DNA of 64,000 bases from Strobilurus pachycystidiatus (taxonomy: Eukaryota > Basidiomycota > Agaricomycetes > Agaricales > Physalacriaceae). The notes beneath the pieces were generated by a model. The model did no database searches. It saw only the letters and a program-made list of their open reading frames with translations, and was not told where the DNA came from. Shown here piece after piece: positions 1 to 9,668 of this stretch; positions within the stretch are counted from its first letter, which is position 1, and every line of letters starts with the position of its first letter. Both the position numbers and the translations under genes were made by a program. The DNA lies in assembly GCA_019915135.1 (NCBI GenBank), contig JAHLMK010000020.1, positions 124,001-188,000 on the forward strand, given 5' to 3'.

Positions 1-8
1 CTGCTGAG

Positions 9-447
9 TAAGGACCTCCATGAGTATCAAGAGTCAAGAGTATACTCGCATACTTGACTCGTCATAATACTCATGAGTATGACTCGTTCTGATCCGCGGA
101 TCAAGACGAGTCAAGTCAAAGATGGGTCGCAAGTATGAGTTTTGGAGACATCAATTTTCATAATAGGTGTATCATCATATGTTCCTTGAGTAAATGAATG
201 TTTTGTGAATCCTCTATGTATATTTAATCAATAAGTTCTATATGATAGTCATTCATTATATAAATGGAATGATATACACTTGAAAAGTAAGAGTATCCGT
301 GAGTATTGACCCGTTAAACCCGTACTCGTCTTGATCCGTACCTGTATGAGTCAAGTCAAAGAAGAGTCACGAGTATTGGTTTTGAAGCATGAGTACTCGT
401 GTCACGGGTCAAGAGTATACTCGAGTATTGACTCGTGGAGGTCCTTA
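9..447. mobile_element. MITE with 8-bp target duplication (hAT-like)
   Basis: The element begins TAAGGACCTCCA (9-20) and ends with its exact reverse complement TGGAGGTCCTTA (436-447). It is flanked on both sides by the same 8-mer, CTGCTGAG (1-8 and 448-455). The interior is non-coding and full of degenerate ACTCGTGAGTAT-like subterminal repeats in both orientations. An 8-bp duplication with short terminal repeats and no ORF fits a non-autonomous hAT-type MITE. The left duplication lies at the very edge of the window, so a longer repeat to the left cannot be excluded. Confidence 0.75.
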
Positions 448-874
448 CTGCTGAGCGGTGACCTTGGCGCTCTTCAGAGGCACGCGGTCCTCTTCGTCAT
501 CCGAATCATGATCGCGACGACCACGACGGCGCTTCTGCCTCGGTTTGCTCGGGGTGACGAAGGGGTCATCAGAGCTGACAACCTGGATAACAAGACATTA
601 GTAAGATGGAAGGAGACCAAGCCATTGACTTACAATAGTGTCCGAAGAGTCGTCAAAATCAACGGGGTCACTCGACGCGACGGGGATGTCATCCTCGACA
701 TCAGAAGAGGCGGGCAGCCTGTCGTCGTCCTCTGGATCGTCTTCTTCATTTTGCTCACCAACCGGGGCAGTCACAGGTCCTGACAACAGCTTTGTGAGCA
801 ATGCACATGCTGACGCGTTCTATGTTACTCACCACTATGGCCCGCCTCTAAGGTGTCCACGTCATCGTCAGCCT
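445..874 (-). pseudogene. Acidic/basic protein fragment truncated by the MITE
   Basis: Three minus-strand exon pieces can be read: about 874-833, 779-634 and 582-445. They are separated by GT-AG introns at 780-832 and 583-633. The peptide is acidic (runs of D/E) and then basic with a bipartite nuclear-signal-like stretch (KPRQKRRRGRRDHD). It stops as soon as it meets the MITE at 447, because the MITE terminal TAA is read as the stop codon. The 5' side could not be resolved beyond 874. No family is recognised. This is probably the N-terminal half of a nuclear protein cut by the insertion. Confidence 0.4.
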
Positions 875-943
875 CTTGCCAAAGCAGCGGCGGGTTTGTT
901 CAGCCATAGCTGTACTGATAATATATATTAGGATGATAACCTG

Positions 944-1110
944 TCACCCCCCTCATTGTATTATATCACGACATGTATGGAAGGGACTTGTAATATTTTA
1001 TGGGGGTCTTTGGAAGTTGTACCGGCTCCTCGGCTGGGGTGATTATGTCTCTCTGCCGTATATGCCGACATAAGGTCTTAGCGTATCCCCCGGCATCACG
1101 GCAACCTCAT
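944..1110 (+). repeat. Left inverted terminal repeat of the composite element
   Basis: The stretch 944-1010 matches the reverse complement of 13434-13500 at roughly three of four bases, starting with a nearly perfect block (TCACCCCCC then CATTGTATTATA). Weaker matches with small gaps continue to about 1110. It ends roughly 75 bp from the outward-facing stop codon of the pseudogene at 1184. Confidence 0.6.
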
Positions 1111-1183
1111 GATTATGTGGCGCACAATAATATCCAGCATAGAATGCATTCTTCAGACTATGAGTACAGCTTGAGGGAGATAA

Positions 1184-4019
1184 CTAAATGGTGCGTCGAG
1201 GTCTTTTAGCAGATGAAGCAGGGGCAGAGAAGGGAGCACCAGTGGATACCCGCTTCTTTCCAGCACTCTTGATAGCCGGGGTGGGGGTGGAGGGGACTGA
1301 AGCATCTTGTCGAATACCCATATCATATCAGCAACCAGATCCTCCCACTCCTTCAGATAACCCTCCTCCCCCTCCACCGCCCCCTCCACCGCCTCTCCCC
1401 ACCACACCGCCGCCAGTAAGAGGAGGAAGATGTCATTCTTCCCCTTAGCAGGGAGCTTCCCCCACTCATCCTGAACCGCACCCCCTGCAACCACCTCCCC
1501 GTTCTTGTCCTTTCTCCAATCGGGATTGAGAGCGTTCTACCATTTCCTCAGAGAATCCCCGAACGGCTTCGCCTTCAAAGAGGAGGGGGCGTTGGCTTTA
1601 CGCCCACACTTCTGCCACTGCCCAATCTCTTCTGGTCTGCTAGCAGTTCCATAACCCGAACCCTTCCCCTCTGCATCTGCTCCCAGGTGAAGTTCCAACC
1701 TCCCCCACAGGTTGATTAGCTCTCCTAGACCTCCCCTCATCTTATCCTTCAGGTAGGTGTTAAACGAATCCTTCATCCACCCCGTCCACCCAGTCATTGT
1801 AATGGGACTCTGCTCTCCAGGAGGGTTATCCTGGGACATGGGAGCATCCACCTCCATTTCAGCAGCATCTCCATCAGGAGCGTGAGGTGCGGTTGGTGTT
1901 TGCCTGCAGTTCCGTTTGCTGGGGAGCTGCCGCGCCTTGATTGACGGCCGGCAAAACATCCGGAGTTGGCGAGCAATGCTGATTGGAAGTTGGCGTATGT
2001 TGAGAGGGAGTAGCAGCCGGAGTCAGTGTGGGAGTGGCTGCGCGCTGTTGGGTGGGATCAGGCTCGGGAGTATCCGGCGTTGGTTTTGGACTAGGAGAAG
2101 GCGTATGGCTGGGAATCGGGCCGGATTGATCTCCACTTGCAGAATCAGCAGCAGGGGAATTAGCTGCGCTGTCCAGGGCGGCGCGCGCTCGAGTCATTCG
2201 AGCTGGAGGGGGCTCTGAGGTACTCTTCTCCGCAGGAGCAGAACTGGGGCTGGAGCTTTCTTCAGGTCCAGGATCCACCCTGAGCCGCCTTCCTCGCAAC
2301 ACTCCCTCCTCTTCCGCTCCAAATCCTAGCTTCCGAAGCTCCTCCTTGTTACGGCTCATATTGCACTCTCTGATGATCTCATACTCTGACATCCGTGAGA
2401 GCTGAGCAAGAACGGCACGCCTATCGCCTGTCTCAAGAGCGTTGATTTTTGACATCATGAATTCGGTGATGTTACTGGCAACAGACTCGGGAAGGTCGGG
2501 CGTAGTCTCGCGAAGAGGGGGGGTGGGAGCTCTATTGAAAGAAGTGGGAGATGGACTACGGCTGGGAGAGAGTCGGAAATCGTCCTCTTGTTGCTGTTTG
2601 CGCTGAACCTCAAGGTCCAAGGCTTGGTCGGCCGTTTGCTGAGAAGGGGGAATAGGAGCGGATGTTGCCGGATTGGGCGCAGCTGGAGTGGGAGCTAGCA
2701 TGGTGGGCGAAGCGTCTGCCTTCTCCTTCTCTCCCTTCTTCTTGCCCTTCTTCCCTCCCTTCTTCTTCTTTGCCGGACGATCTTCATTCTTGCCCCCTTC
2801 CCCTCATCTTCATCTTCACCGTCGTCACCAGTGCCGTAACTGTCGGCAGACTCCATCTGCACATCCGCCATCTCTACGTTGGAGATATTTTCTCCATCTA
2901 CAAGAGGTATATTAGACGAGCCCTTTGGCAGGCAAAAACGTACTTACTTGGGTCACACTGCAACAAGAATCTCATGAACGGATTCCAAACCTTCTTGCGC
3001 ATCTCCTTCTCCCCCATCCACTCCCCGAAGTCCTGACGGGTATCCTTAGTTCGCCCAGAATACACTCCCGCTAAGGAGAACTTCTTCTCCCCGACTTTTG
3101 GAGGAGCGCCAGCAATAAGCGCCATCAAATATCCTGTAGCCAGGCTGAGAGACTCTAACAGCGGCTGCACAACTTGCGCGAGGTTCATGCGACAGCTGAG
3201 AGAAAGACCGTTAGATGACTCAACGGGAAGGGGGGATTACTTACACAGCTTGTTCTGCATTCCCCTCCTCCCCGCCCAGGCCGTTGAAAGCCGCGACGCG
3301 CTGTTGGTAGGCCGCCTCGTTCTCCATCTCTATCTTTTCCTTCACATCAAGATCTTCATCTTCGTAGAGTTCGCTGGCGACTTGGCACCGAAACGCCAAC
3401 ACCTCCCCCCTCTCTAAGTCCTCAAACGCGGGGTCCTCCTCGGTCGCGGTTCGACAATGCTCAGCAAAGTCGGGGTGGCGCATGTAGAATTTGTAATCGG
3501 GGATGTGGACGGGGCGCACGCTTGTGTTGTGCAATTTCTTCATCATTCCACCAAATGCCGTTCTCCCAATAGTAGCGGACGCGGCCTGTTTATGAGCAAT
3601 GGCGTTGTTGAACCAAGTACGCAGTTGCTGCAATGGTGCAATCAGACGCGTCTTCAGATGTGAGGCAAAGATTGACGCACCTTTTCTCCCGTACTGATCA
3701 TCGACTGCTTCAAGCCGGCCAGCTTCTCCTGCTCGGCCGTGTATTTTTCAACGACAGGCCAAGGATCCACTTCAATGGTAGGGGGAGTCTGCAGAGGTTC
3801 GGGAGGCCAGTGCTCCGGTTGTTCGTCGTCCAAATGATAGGGATATTTCGACCACCAAAACTGCAGGAAGTTCGCATTGAACCCAGCCACCGCCTTCCTG
3901 TCCAGCCCTTCGCGTTTGGCAAACCATTCCTTCAGTAAAGCAATTCTGTCATCGGACCAGATAGGTTTGTGGCCCCGTTTCCGAAGCGTTGTGGGGTCTC
4001 GAGGGCGGGTCATGGGCAA
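1184..4019 (-). pseudogene. Decayed cargo gene with TWFN...QPLL...AGAPP motifs, nuclear
   Basis: Exons can be read at 4019-3681, 3627-3245, 3195-2948 and from 2897 down to the final TAG at 1184-1186, with short GT-AG introns between. The N-terminal half has a basic start (MTRPRDPT, KRGHKPIW), a QLRTWFNN block and a VVQPLLESLSLATGY...AGAPPKV block. I have seen this combination repeatedly in agaricomycete hypothetical proteins linked to transposons, but no function is known to me. A K/P/S-rich linker, a Trp-rich block (DWRKDKNGEV...WWGEAVEG) and a basic tail (KKR, KRPRRTI) follow. The frame is broken by a shift in a G-run near 2793-2803, another near 1890-1900, an in-frame TAG at 1537-1539 (inside RKW-N, probably once Trp or Tyr) and a shift near 1300. 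It was probably a nuclear protein of about 850 residues and is now non-functional. Confidence 0.6.
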
Positions 4020-4170
4020 GATGGCAAAGGCGTCTTGCTGGGAGTGTAATTAGCCGTGTTTGATGTTACGTCTTGTCATGTCACTCACTCAGGATCAATC
4101 GGCAGTATAGTAGCAAAAGAAGTCGTAAATTGTGCAGTACAGAAAGCATGCATATAGATATGAGCTAATC

Positions 4171-5014
4171 TTACACCTTCCGTCCAATGCCACCTTCCAT
4201 CCAACGCTGGGCTTCCATCTTCGTATCTCGGTGAATCTGTATGGAATCCTCCCCGCCATCAAGCTCTGCCGCATCAAAGGCGTCGGACCTGACTTGAAAT
4301 GAGTACGGTTCTCACATCAAACAGAGGAAATAAGGCATCCTACACCGAAGCAAAAACATGGCGTTCACCATTATATTCGACCAGGAATAAGATTGTTCCC
4401 TCAGGAGTGGAACGAGCCTTGCCTGCACGCGATGAACGGGCAGAGAAAGCGGAGGGAAAAGAGGTGGAGGAGGAGGATCGAGCGACAGGTGCAGACGGGC
4501 GGGCGAGGGACGCAGATTGCTGCGCGCTTGTCTGCGACGCTTTCTTGGGAGACGGTGGACGTTTGGCCGGGGATGGAGGCGGGGACGGAGAGCTGGGAGG
4601 CGCAATCTCTTTGATAGAGGAGTCCTGTTCGTCAGCAAGAGCGGACGCCTGGGAGTGCTCAAGACACTCTTTGGCCCAGCGTTTGTACAGCTGATTGTCG
4701 GTGATGCGGGGAGCAGGCTCGCGATGATTGTGATTGGCGACACAGAGAACGCCCCAGCGCGCGCAGATGTCCTTCCAACCGTGCTCCTTCTTCGGAGGGG
4801 GCGACTGTGCCGCCACAGGAATAGCATCCCTGCATCCCAGCGTCAGGCAGGGCGGTTGTGCAAAATCAAGTACGCACCAGTCCGTGTATATGCCGATGTG
4901 CTCCTGCAAGCCCTTCTTGACCAGATAGAAGGCGCCCAGCGTCTGAGGATCGCAGTCGCGATGAGAATACCCCGGATAATAAGGCGGCGTGCATTGATAT
5001 CTTGCAGATGACAT
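4171..5014 (-). CDS. Unknown 262-aa protein of an expanded basidiomycete family
   Basis: Two exons (5014-4344 and 4288-4171) joined over a 55-nt GT-AG intron give an open frame of exactly 263 codons. The start at 5014 was chosen because MSSARYQCTPPYYPGYSH begins the conserved part. Conserved-looking blocks are a Cys/Tyr-rich N-terminus, FYLVKKG...GIYTDWCV (a weak echo of the RNase H hybrid-binding/viroplasmin fold), a serine/proline linker, and VEYNGERHVFASVSDAFDAA across the splice junction. The last block is a recurring signature in agaricomycete repeat-associated proteins. The gene is intact and shares a 121-bp divergent upstream region with the plus-strand gene at 5136. Function is unknown; the RNase H-like resemblance is only suggestive. 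Confidence 0.6.
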
Positions 5015-5135
5015 GGTGATGTTGGGAGGAGAAGGGAAAGACCGCCTGTGAATGTGTAAGGCAATATTAGTCATAGTCATCAATCCACTTGGCCGTTTCC
5101 GGCGTGCACCTGCTATTCGCTCTCTCCTGCCCATC
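5015..5135. promoter_or_regulatory. Divergent promoter region shared by two cargo genes
   Basis: Only 121 bp separate the start codons of the minus-strand gene (5014) and the plus-strand gene (5136). Both 5' regions must lie here. No clear TATAAA is visible in either direction; the plus side has a pyrimidine-rich stretch (CTATTCGCTCTCTCCTGC) just before the ATG. Confidence 0.4.
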
Positions 5136-5989
5136 ATGCCCACTCTGGTGACCTTCATAGCACAATATTTCCTACCCTCCGAAGTCGCCGGCGCCCGCGC
5201 GCGAGTCAAGGCTGAGCTCGATTCTCCCTTCGCAAACTACCTGCGCTCGCCCATGCACCCTGCTCAGCTTCACGTTCTGAAGATCCTCCAGCCTTACTAC
5301 CTCGCCACCGTGGAACTGCAGAACGAGTACCCGTTTTTTTTTTTCGTCTGTGGATGGTTTGGAAAGATTGGTACGGCAAGGAACCCACGATGATTGAGAA
5401 AGAGGTGCACGCTATCTACATTCATTGCCAAACTCTCTGACACTCTTACTTAGGCTATACGATATCGTCTCCATCACGGACGCTTCCTCTCCCGCGTCCG
5501 ATGCGCGATCACCCCTCCCATCACCGTTTCTTCACGCCTGTCCAATTGGACGCGCCCTGTCAAGTCCGACGCCGCCTGGGAGGAGCAAGCCGGATGGCAG
5601 TCTGCCTCCGGCATTCGCGTGTCTTTGACCGAGTGGGACTGGCTTTTGCAGCACAAGTGAGTCTTCACTCAGTCCTCCTACCTCCCCTCATCTTTCTTCT
5701 GCTCTCACCCAGCGACGCAGCATGCCATGAACCGGTCAACGCCACCTGGGCTGAACAGGCTCGCGAACATCTCGCCCAGCTCTCAATGGCAGAAGATATT
5801 ATTCGGTCCCGGTTCCAAGACCTCCAACCCCTCCCGCGCGCGCCTCCCAATCACCCGAGCAACAAGCAGGATGATGAGAAGGACGAGGATGATGAGGAAG
5901 GAGAACAGGAGATTGAGAATGACGCCACGGACGAGGAGACAGAGGATGAGTACGACGAGGATGAAGACACCGACGCAGACATGGACTAA
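5136..5989 (+). CDS. Unknown cargo protein with acidic tail, one-base break in a T-run
   Basis: Exons are 5136-5404, 5454-5656 and 5713-5989, with introns of 49 and 56 nt (donors GTGCAC and GTGAGT, acceptors TTAG and CCAG). The exons sum to 749 nt, one short of 250 codons. The mismatch lies in the T homopolymer around 5333-5343: one more T continues the frame into RLWMVWKDWYGKEP. The protein has an N-terminal helix-rich part (ARARVKAELDSPFANYLRSP), a Trp/Tyr-rich middle (WTRPVKSDAAWEEQ, SLTEWDWLLQH) and a C-terminus of about 60 mostly Asp/Glu residues. No known domain is recognised. An acidic tail suggests a chromatin or protein-binding role, but that is inference. The break may be an assembly error. 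Confidence 0.5.
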
Positions 5990-6170
5990 CTCGAGGCAAG
6001 TCAGTAGCTCTACAGCCGCGAACACCACCATACTTCTTCCTTCCTTATCTAGACCATAACTACACTTCTCACCTTAGATCAATATACCGTTCTCAATTTA
6101 CAAGCATTCATCTACCTAAACTTAAGGGTGAAGCTTTTTGGTAAGAAGGAATTGCTATTAGTATCACTAT

Positions 6171-6838
6171 CTAAGGGGGGAGTTGATGGGGTAAATCCTC
6201 ACTCAGATAGTTAGCACAAATGGTCTCGTCAAGCACCTTCCCCAGCACAGCGTCGACCAAGCGCAAAGCCTCCGTCATCTCCGCGCAAAGTCTCTGCCCC
6301 TCCCGTCCTTCTTCACTCTCAGGCCCGACGGCGTCGCATACTTTGCGCAGTGCATCCCTCACCTCTGACACATCCCTCCCCAGCCGTCTTGCATCGCCCT
6401 CGAAACGGTTTGTGACCTCCCTATAACGTTTCGCGTTCTCATTGGCGTCCAAGATCTCCTGACAACGCATGTTGAGATGGGCGACAATGTTGTTGTCCGT
6501 CGAGACTCGCAAACAGGCATGATGAACCCGGATCGAGCGAAGGAGGTTCAGGATTTCCAACGGTGCAGCAACGGCTGGCTTGCTGCGCTCCGCCACTTTC
6601 TGTCTTTTGGACGCCAGACTTTCTTTTTGTGAGGCCAGGCTGTTGTGCGCAACGATTCTCATAGTACGCACCGAGTAGGGTCTGCAGTACCGTCATCCAA
6701 GTATTTCGCCTGTCTACGCGCCCGAATGTCTTTGCAATTTGCCGAGTAGTAGTCCTTGTTCGATGTGCGCCGAGCTTCAGGGCGGTTTTCCTCTGAAAGA
6801 TTAATTCGTGGACGGCCACGCTTCTTCCCAAAGGCCAT
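6171..6838 (-). CDS. Small basic GRPR-motif protein with coiled-coil-like helix
   Basis: The start at 6838 gives MAFGKKRGRPRINL, an AT-hook-like GRPR core, followed by YYSANCKDIRARRQAKY. This pattern recurs in agaricomycete hypothetical proteins. The C-terminal 140 residues are predicted helical (RFEGDARRLGRDVSEVRDALRKV, LRLVDAVLGKVL). The two reading frames join only if a 32-nt segment bounded by GTGCGT and CAACAG just above 6635 is removed. That leaves exactly 212 codons, but 32 nt is very short for an intron. A DNA-binding role is inferred from the basic GRPR stretch only. It lies between the acidic-tail gene and the TET/JBP gene. Confidence 0.5.
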
Positions 6839-7511
6839 GGTGGTGGTGATTGCGAGCGAACGAAGAGACCGTCGATCATCACAATCGACCAAATCCAGAG
6901 GTAAGTGATCATGGCAAAACTTCGTCAGATATTAAATACAGCACTTCCTCCTGTCACAATCGCCAAAGGAATATGATTTTATGTCTATATCTATACAATG
7001 AATCGTATCTGTGTTTTCATTTCCAACCAATCAGCCATTATGATGACGACTCATTGATACAAGGTGAGTAACACTAAGTCTTGTACAGTCTTGCATTGCC
7101 AAGGCATGGTGAATGGTCTCACCCCCGTTCCACCTCAACAAAAGCTGTAATAATACTCAAATCATCATAATATAGGGCACACGTGCAAAATTTGATGATG
7201 TACAATGGTCCGTCCATGAGAGGATAATTGACTGACCAAATCTTGCTGTCAAGATATGTCGATGTTTCAGGAAAGCGCATACGTGAGTCATTCCATATTG
7301 GACAACGTAGATGCATGACTTTAAGAATCATTCGTGTTCTGAAGCCATATTTTGCCAGCTACCGACACCACAACCGTGCAAGGATAAATGACTGACGGAC
7401 GAATATCCGGCGCAGGCAAACGTGACGGAGCTTTCCTTAAGCGGTGCCGTCACGTAACAAACAACGTCTACCAGACCATACCAGACCTCCCACATTCGAC
7501 CGCGGGCCAGC
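6839..7511. other. AT-rich spacer without recognisable gene
   Basis: No ORF with codon structure like the neighbours is seen. The stretch 6920-7330 is markedly more AT-rich than the genes on either side. It is the likely upstream region of both the GRPR-motif gene (minus) and the TET/JBP gene (plus). Confidence 0.4.
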
Positions 7512-9539
7512 ATGTTTACGACGGGGCTGACGCGCCTGACGCGCCCGCCGCTGACGGGTGAGTCTTTCTACCAGCTCCTTTTTTTTGTACCGTAGTATTT
7601 CTCTAGGGTATGCGCGACGAGTACGCCCTCGAACTTGGGGGCGAAAATACGCGTGCGCCCTACTGACTTGTTTTTTTTCTTTCATTCTTCCCCTCCCTTC
7701 CAATTCTACGGTGCTGACGCCCTTGACAGAGCGGAAAATGCGTCAAGGGACGGTCTTCTCTGGGTATGGCGTGCCCGACCTCGCCCAACACTCCACGCCC
7801 GTTGTCGTGCAGCGAACGACGCTTTCGAAACTTCTGGCGCGACGGGCAGAGGAGGCGCGGGAGCGCGGCGACGAGGACAACAGTGACTGCGAGGACGTCT
7901 ACATCCGTCTGGAGGAGAATCGCGGGCGTCCTCTTCGCCGACGCAAGCGCCCGCCATCCCCGCCTCTCTCACCTCTATCCTCCCTTTCTCGCTCTCGGAC
8001 TCCGGCGTCGGCGCGTTCATCCAGCTTCAGCCCTCTATCCTCTCCTGCACCTCTCACCTCGCGTTCGCCCTCTCCTTCAACCTGCTCGCCGCCTCGCTCG
8101 CCCTCACCCTTAGCCCTTCCACCGCTACGGCCTCGACCGCCTTTGTCTGTACCGTCGCGGCCTGTGCGTCCTGCGCCTCCTCTACCTCCTCCTCTTCCTG
8201 CAGCCCCGGCACCCTCTTTAGACCTCGAGCAAGGTCAAGGGTCTGATTCTAGGCGTGCTCGTAAACGCAAGTGCCAGAAAGAAACGGTGTGTTTGAGGGC
8301 TGCCGAGGAAGGCGTGAACCCGCCGCCTCGGAAACGCCCTCGCAAACGTCAACACCGGCAAAGATTTGAGGCTCGCGGAGGGGAGAGTAGTAGAGGGACG
8401 ACGAAGGCTCGAGCTAAGCGGCGAGCCTTGGAGGCCGCGGTTTTTGACAGCGAGTACGCGCACCCGGGCGGCACGTGGCAGGGTCCGAGGACAGAGTGGG
8501 ACCCAAAGGTTTGGACTCTGGATGAAATGCGCCGAATGGTTGATCGGGCGTTCAAAAAAATGAACTGGAAGGGGGTGTAAGTCCCTTCACTCTCTCTATT
8601 CTGTCTGCTCTGATGTCAAAACATGCAGGAAGCCTCAAGTCGTTCTGGATGCAGAAGGCCGTCTGCTCTTGGTCCTTGTTGGACACCCAGACGTTGCGGA
8701 CTGGCCAGCGCTGATGCGGCGGGCAGCGGAGCTTATCCGCGCCGCCAAAGCCAAGTGTCGCTTTGACGCGGAACATAGCTTTCACCGCCGCGGCGACTAT
8801 GAAACTTTAGGCTGGGGTTTGAGCTTTGGGGGGGGGCGCATCATTCCCGGCTGGATTGATAACAACCCGGGCAACGCCAAGGTGCTGGAGGAGCTTTTCA
8901 AGCAAGAGCCCTTTGTGAGAATGACACAGTTTGCCAATCGTAAGTATCTCTTCTTTTGAGGTCTATTTTTCATGTTGATTAACGAGCCTTACAGAGGCTT
9001 TCGCCACTTACTTTCCAGAGATGTGGAAAGAGTACAATGAAACGTTGGACGCCATCGTAGACGACGACGAAAGCCTGCGACGACCGTTTGGAAGCTGTGC
9101 GTTTGCAGCGGCCCACGTTAACTTCCCCCCTGGAGCTTGGACGCGTCTCCACACCGACCATCCCAACCGTGTAGGAGGAATGTGTGGCGTCTGGCCGTTG
9201 GATGACTTTGACCCCACCATGGGCGGGCATCTCATACTTTGGGATCTGAGGCTTGTCATCGAGTTTCCACCGGGAAATCTCATCCTCTTGCCCTCTGCTC
9301 TTCTCACCCACAGCAACATCACAGTGTGGCAAGGCCAGAGCCGCTCAGCGTTTGTCCTTTTTTCGGCGGCCGGTCTTTTTTGTTGGGTGTTGAACAGCCG
9401 AATGTCTGATAAGGAGTTCAAAGAGAGCGCTTCCAAGGAGGACTGGGCGGCTTGGGAATATCATCGCCAGGGCATGCCGGGTAGAAATAGAGATTTATTC
9501 CCAGTATGGGAGGAACTTGTTAGAGAGTATTCGTGTTGA
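7512..9539 (+). CDS. TET/JBP-family 2-oxoglutarate/Fe(II) dioxygenase (5-methylcytosine oxidase)
   Basis: Exons 7512-7557, 7730-8576, 8629-8939 and 8995-9539 sum to 583 codons with no stop. A start at 7738 is possible if the first exon is not used. Residues 1-290 are low-complexity, P/S/R-rich with basic clusters (RKRPRKRQHRQR) that look nuclear. The catalytic region is in the last two exons: GWIDNNPGN, then HTDHPN (HxD iron ligands), DFDPTMGGHLILWD, FPPGNLILLPSALLTHSN with the distal iron His, and SRSAFVLFSAAG with the 2-oxoglutarate-binding Arg. This order and the GG...PPGN...HSN pattern are diagnostic of the fungal TET/JBP proteins encoded beside KDZ transposases. The family oxidises 5-methylcytosine in DNA; activity here is inferred from intact ligands. 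The gene is followed 130 bp later by the KDZ transposase on the same strand. Confidence 0.88.
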
Positions 9540-9668
9540 TTACAGTTGGTAATAATTATGGTTTAAATTCACAAGACTGGGACAACAGAGAGCAAGCCTG
9601 GCAGGGTTTCACCTCAGCAAAGAGAAAGGGTGGGGCCACACACGTGTCCTAGCTCTTGCCATCATACC

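Noticed and set aside
4299..5011. Plus-strand open frames opposite the gene at 4171-5014
   Set aside because: They are shadows of the minus-strand coding exons; the minus strand has the conserved blocks and splice sites.
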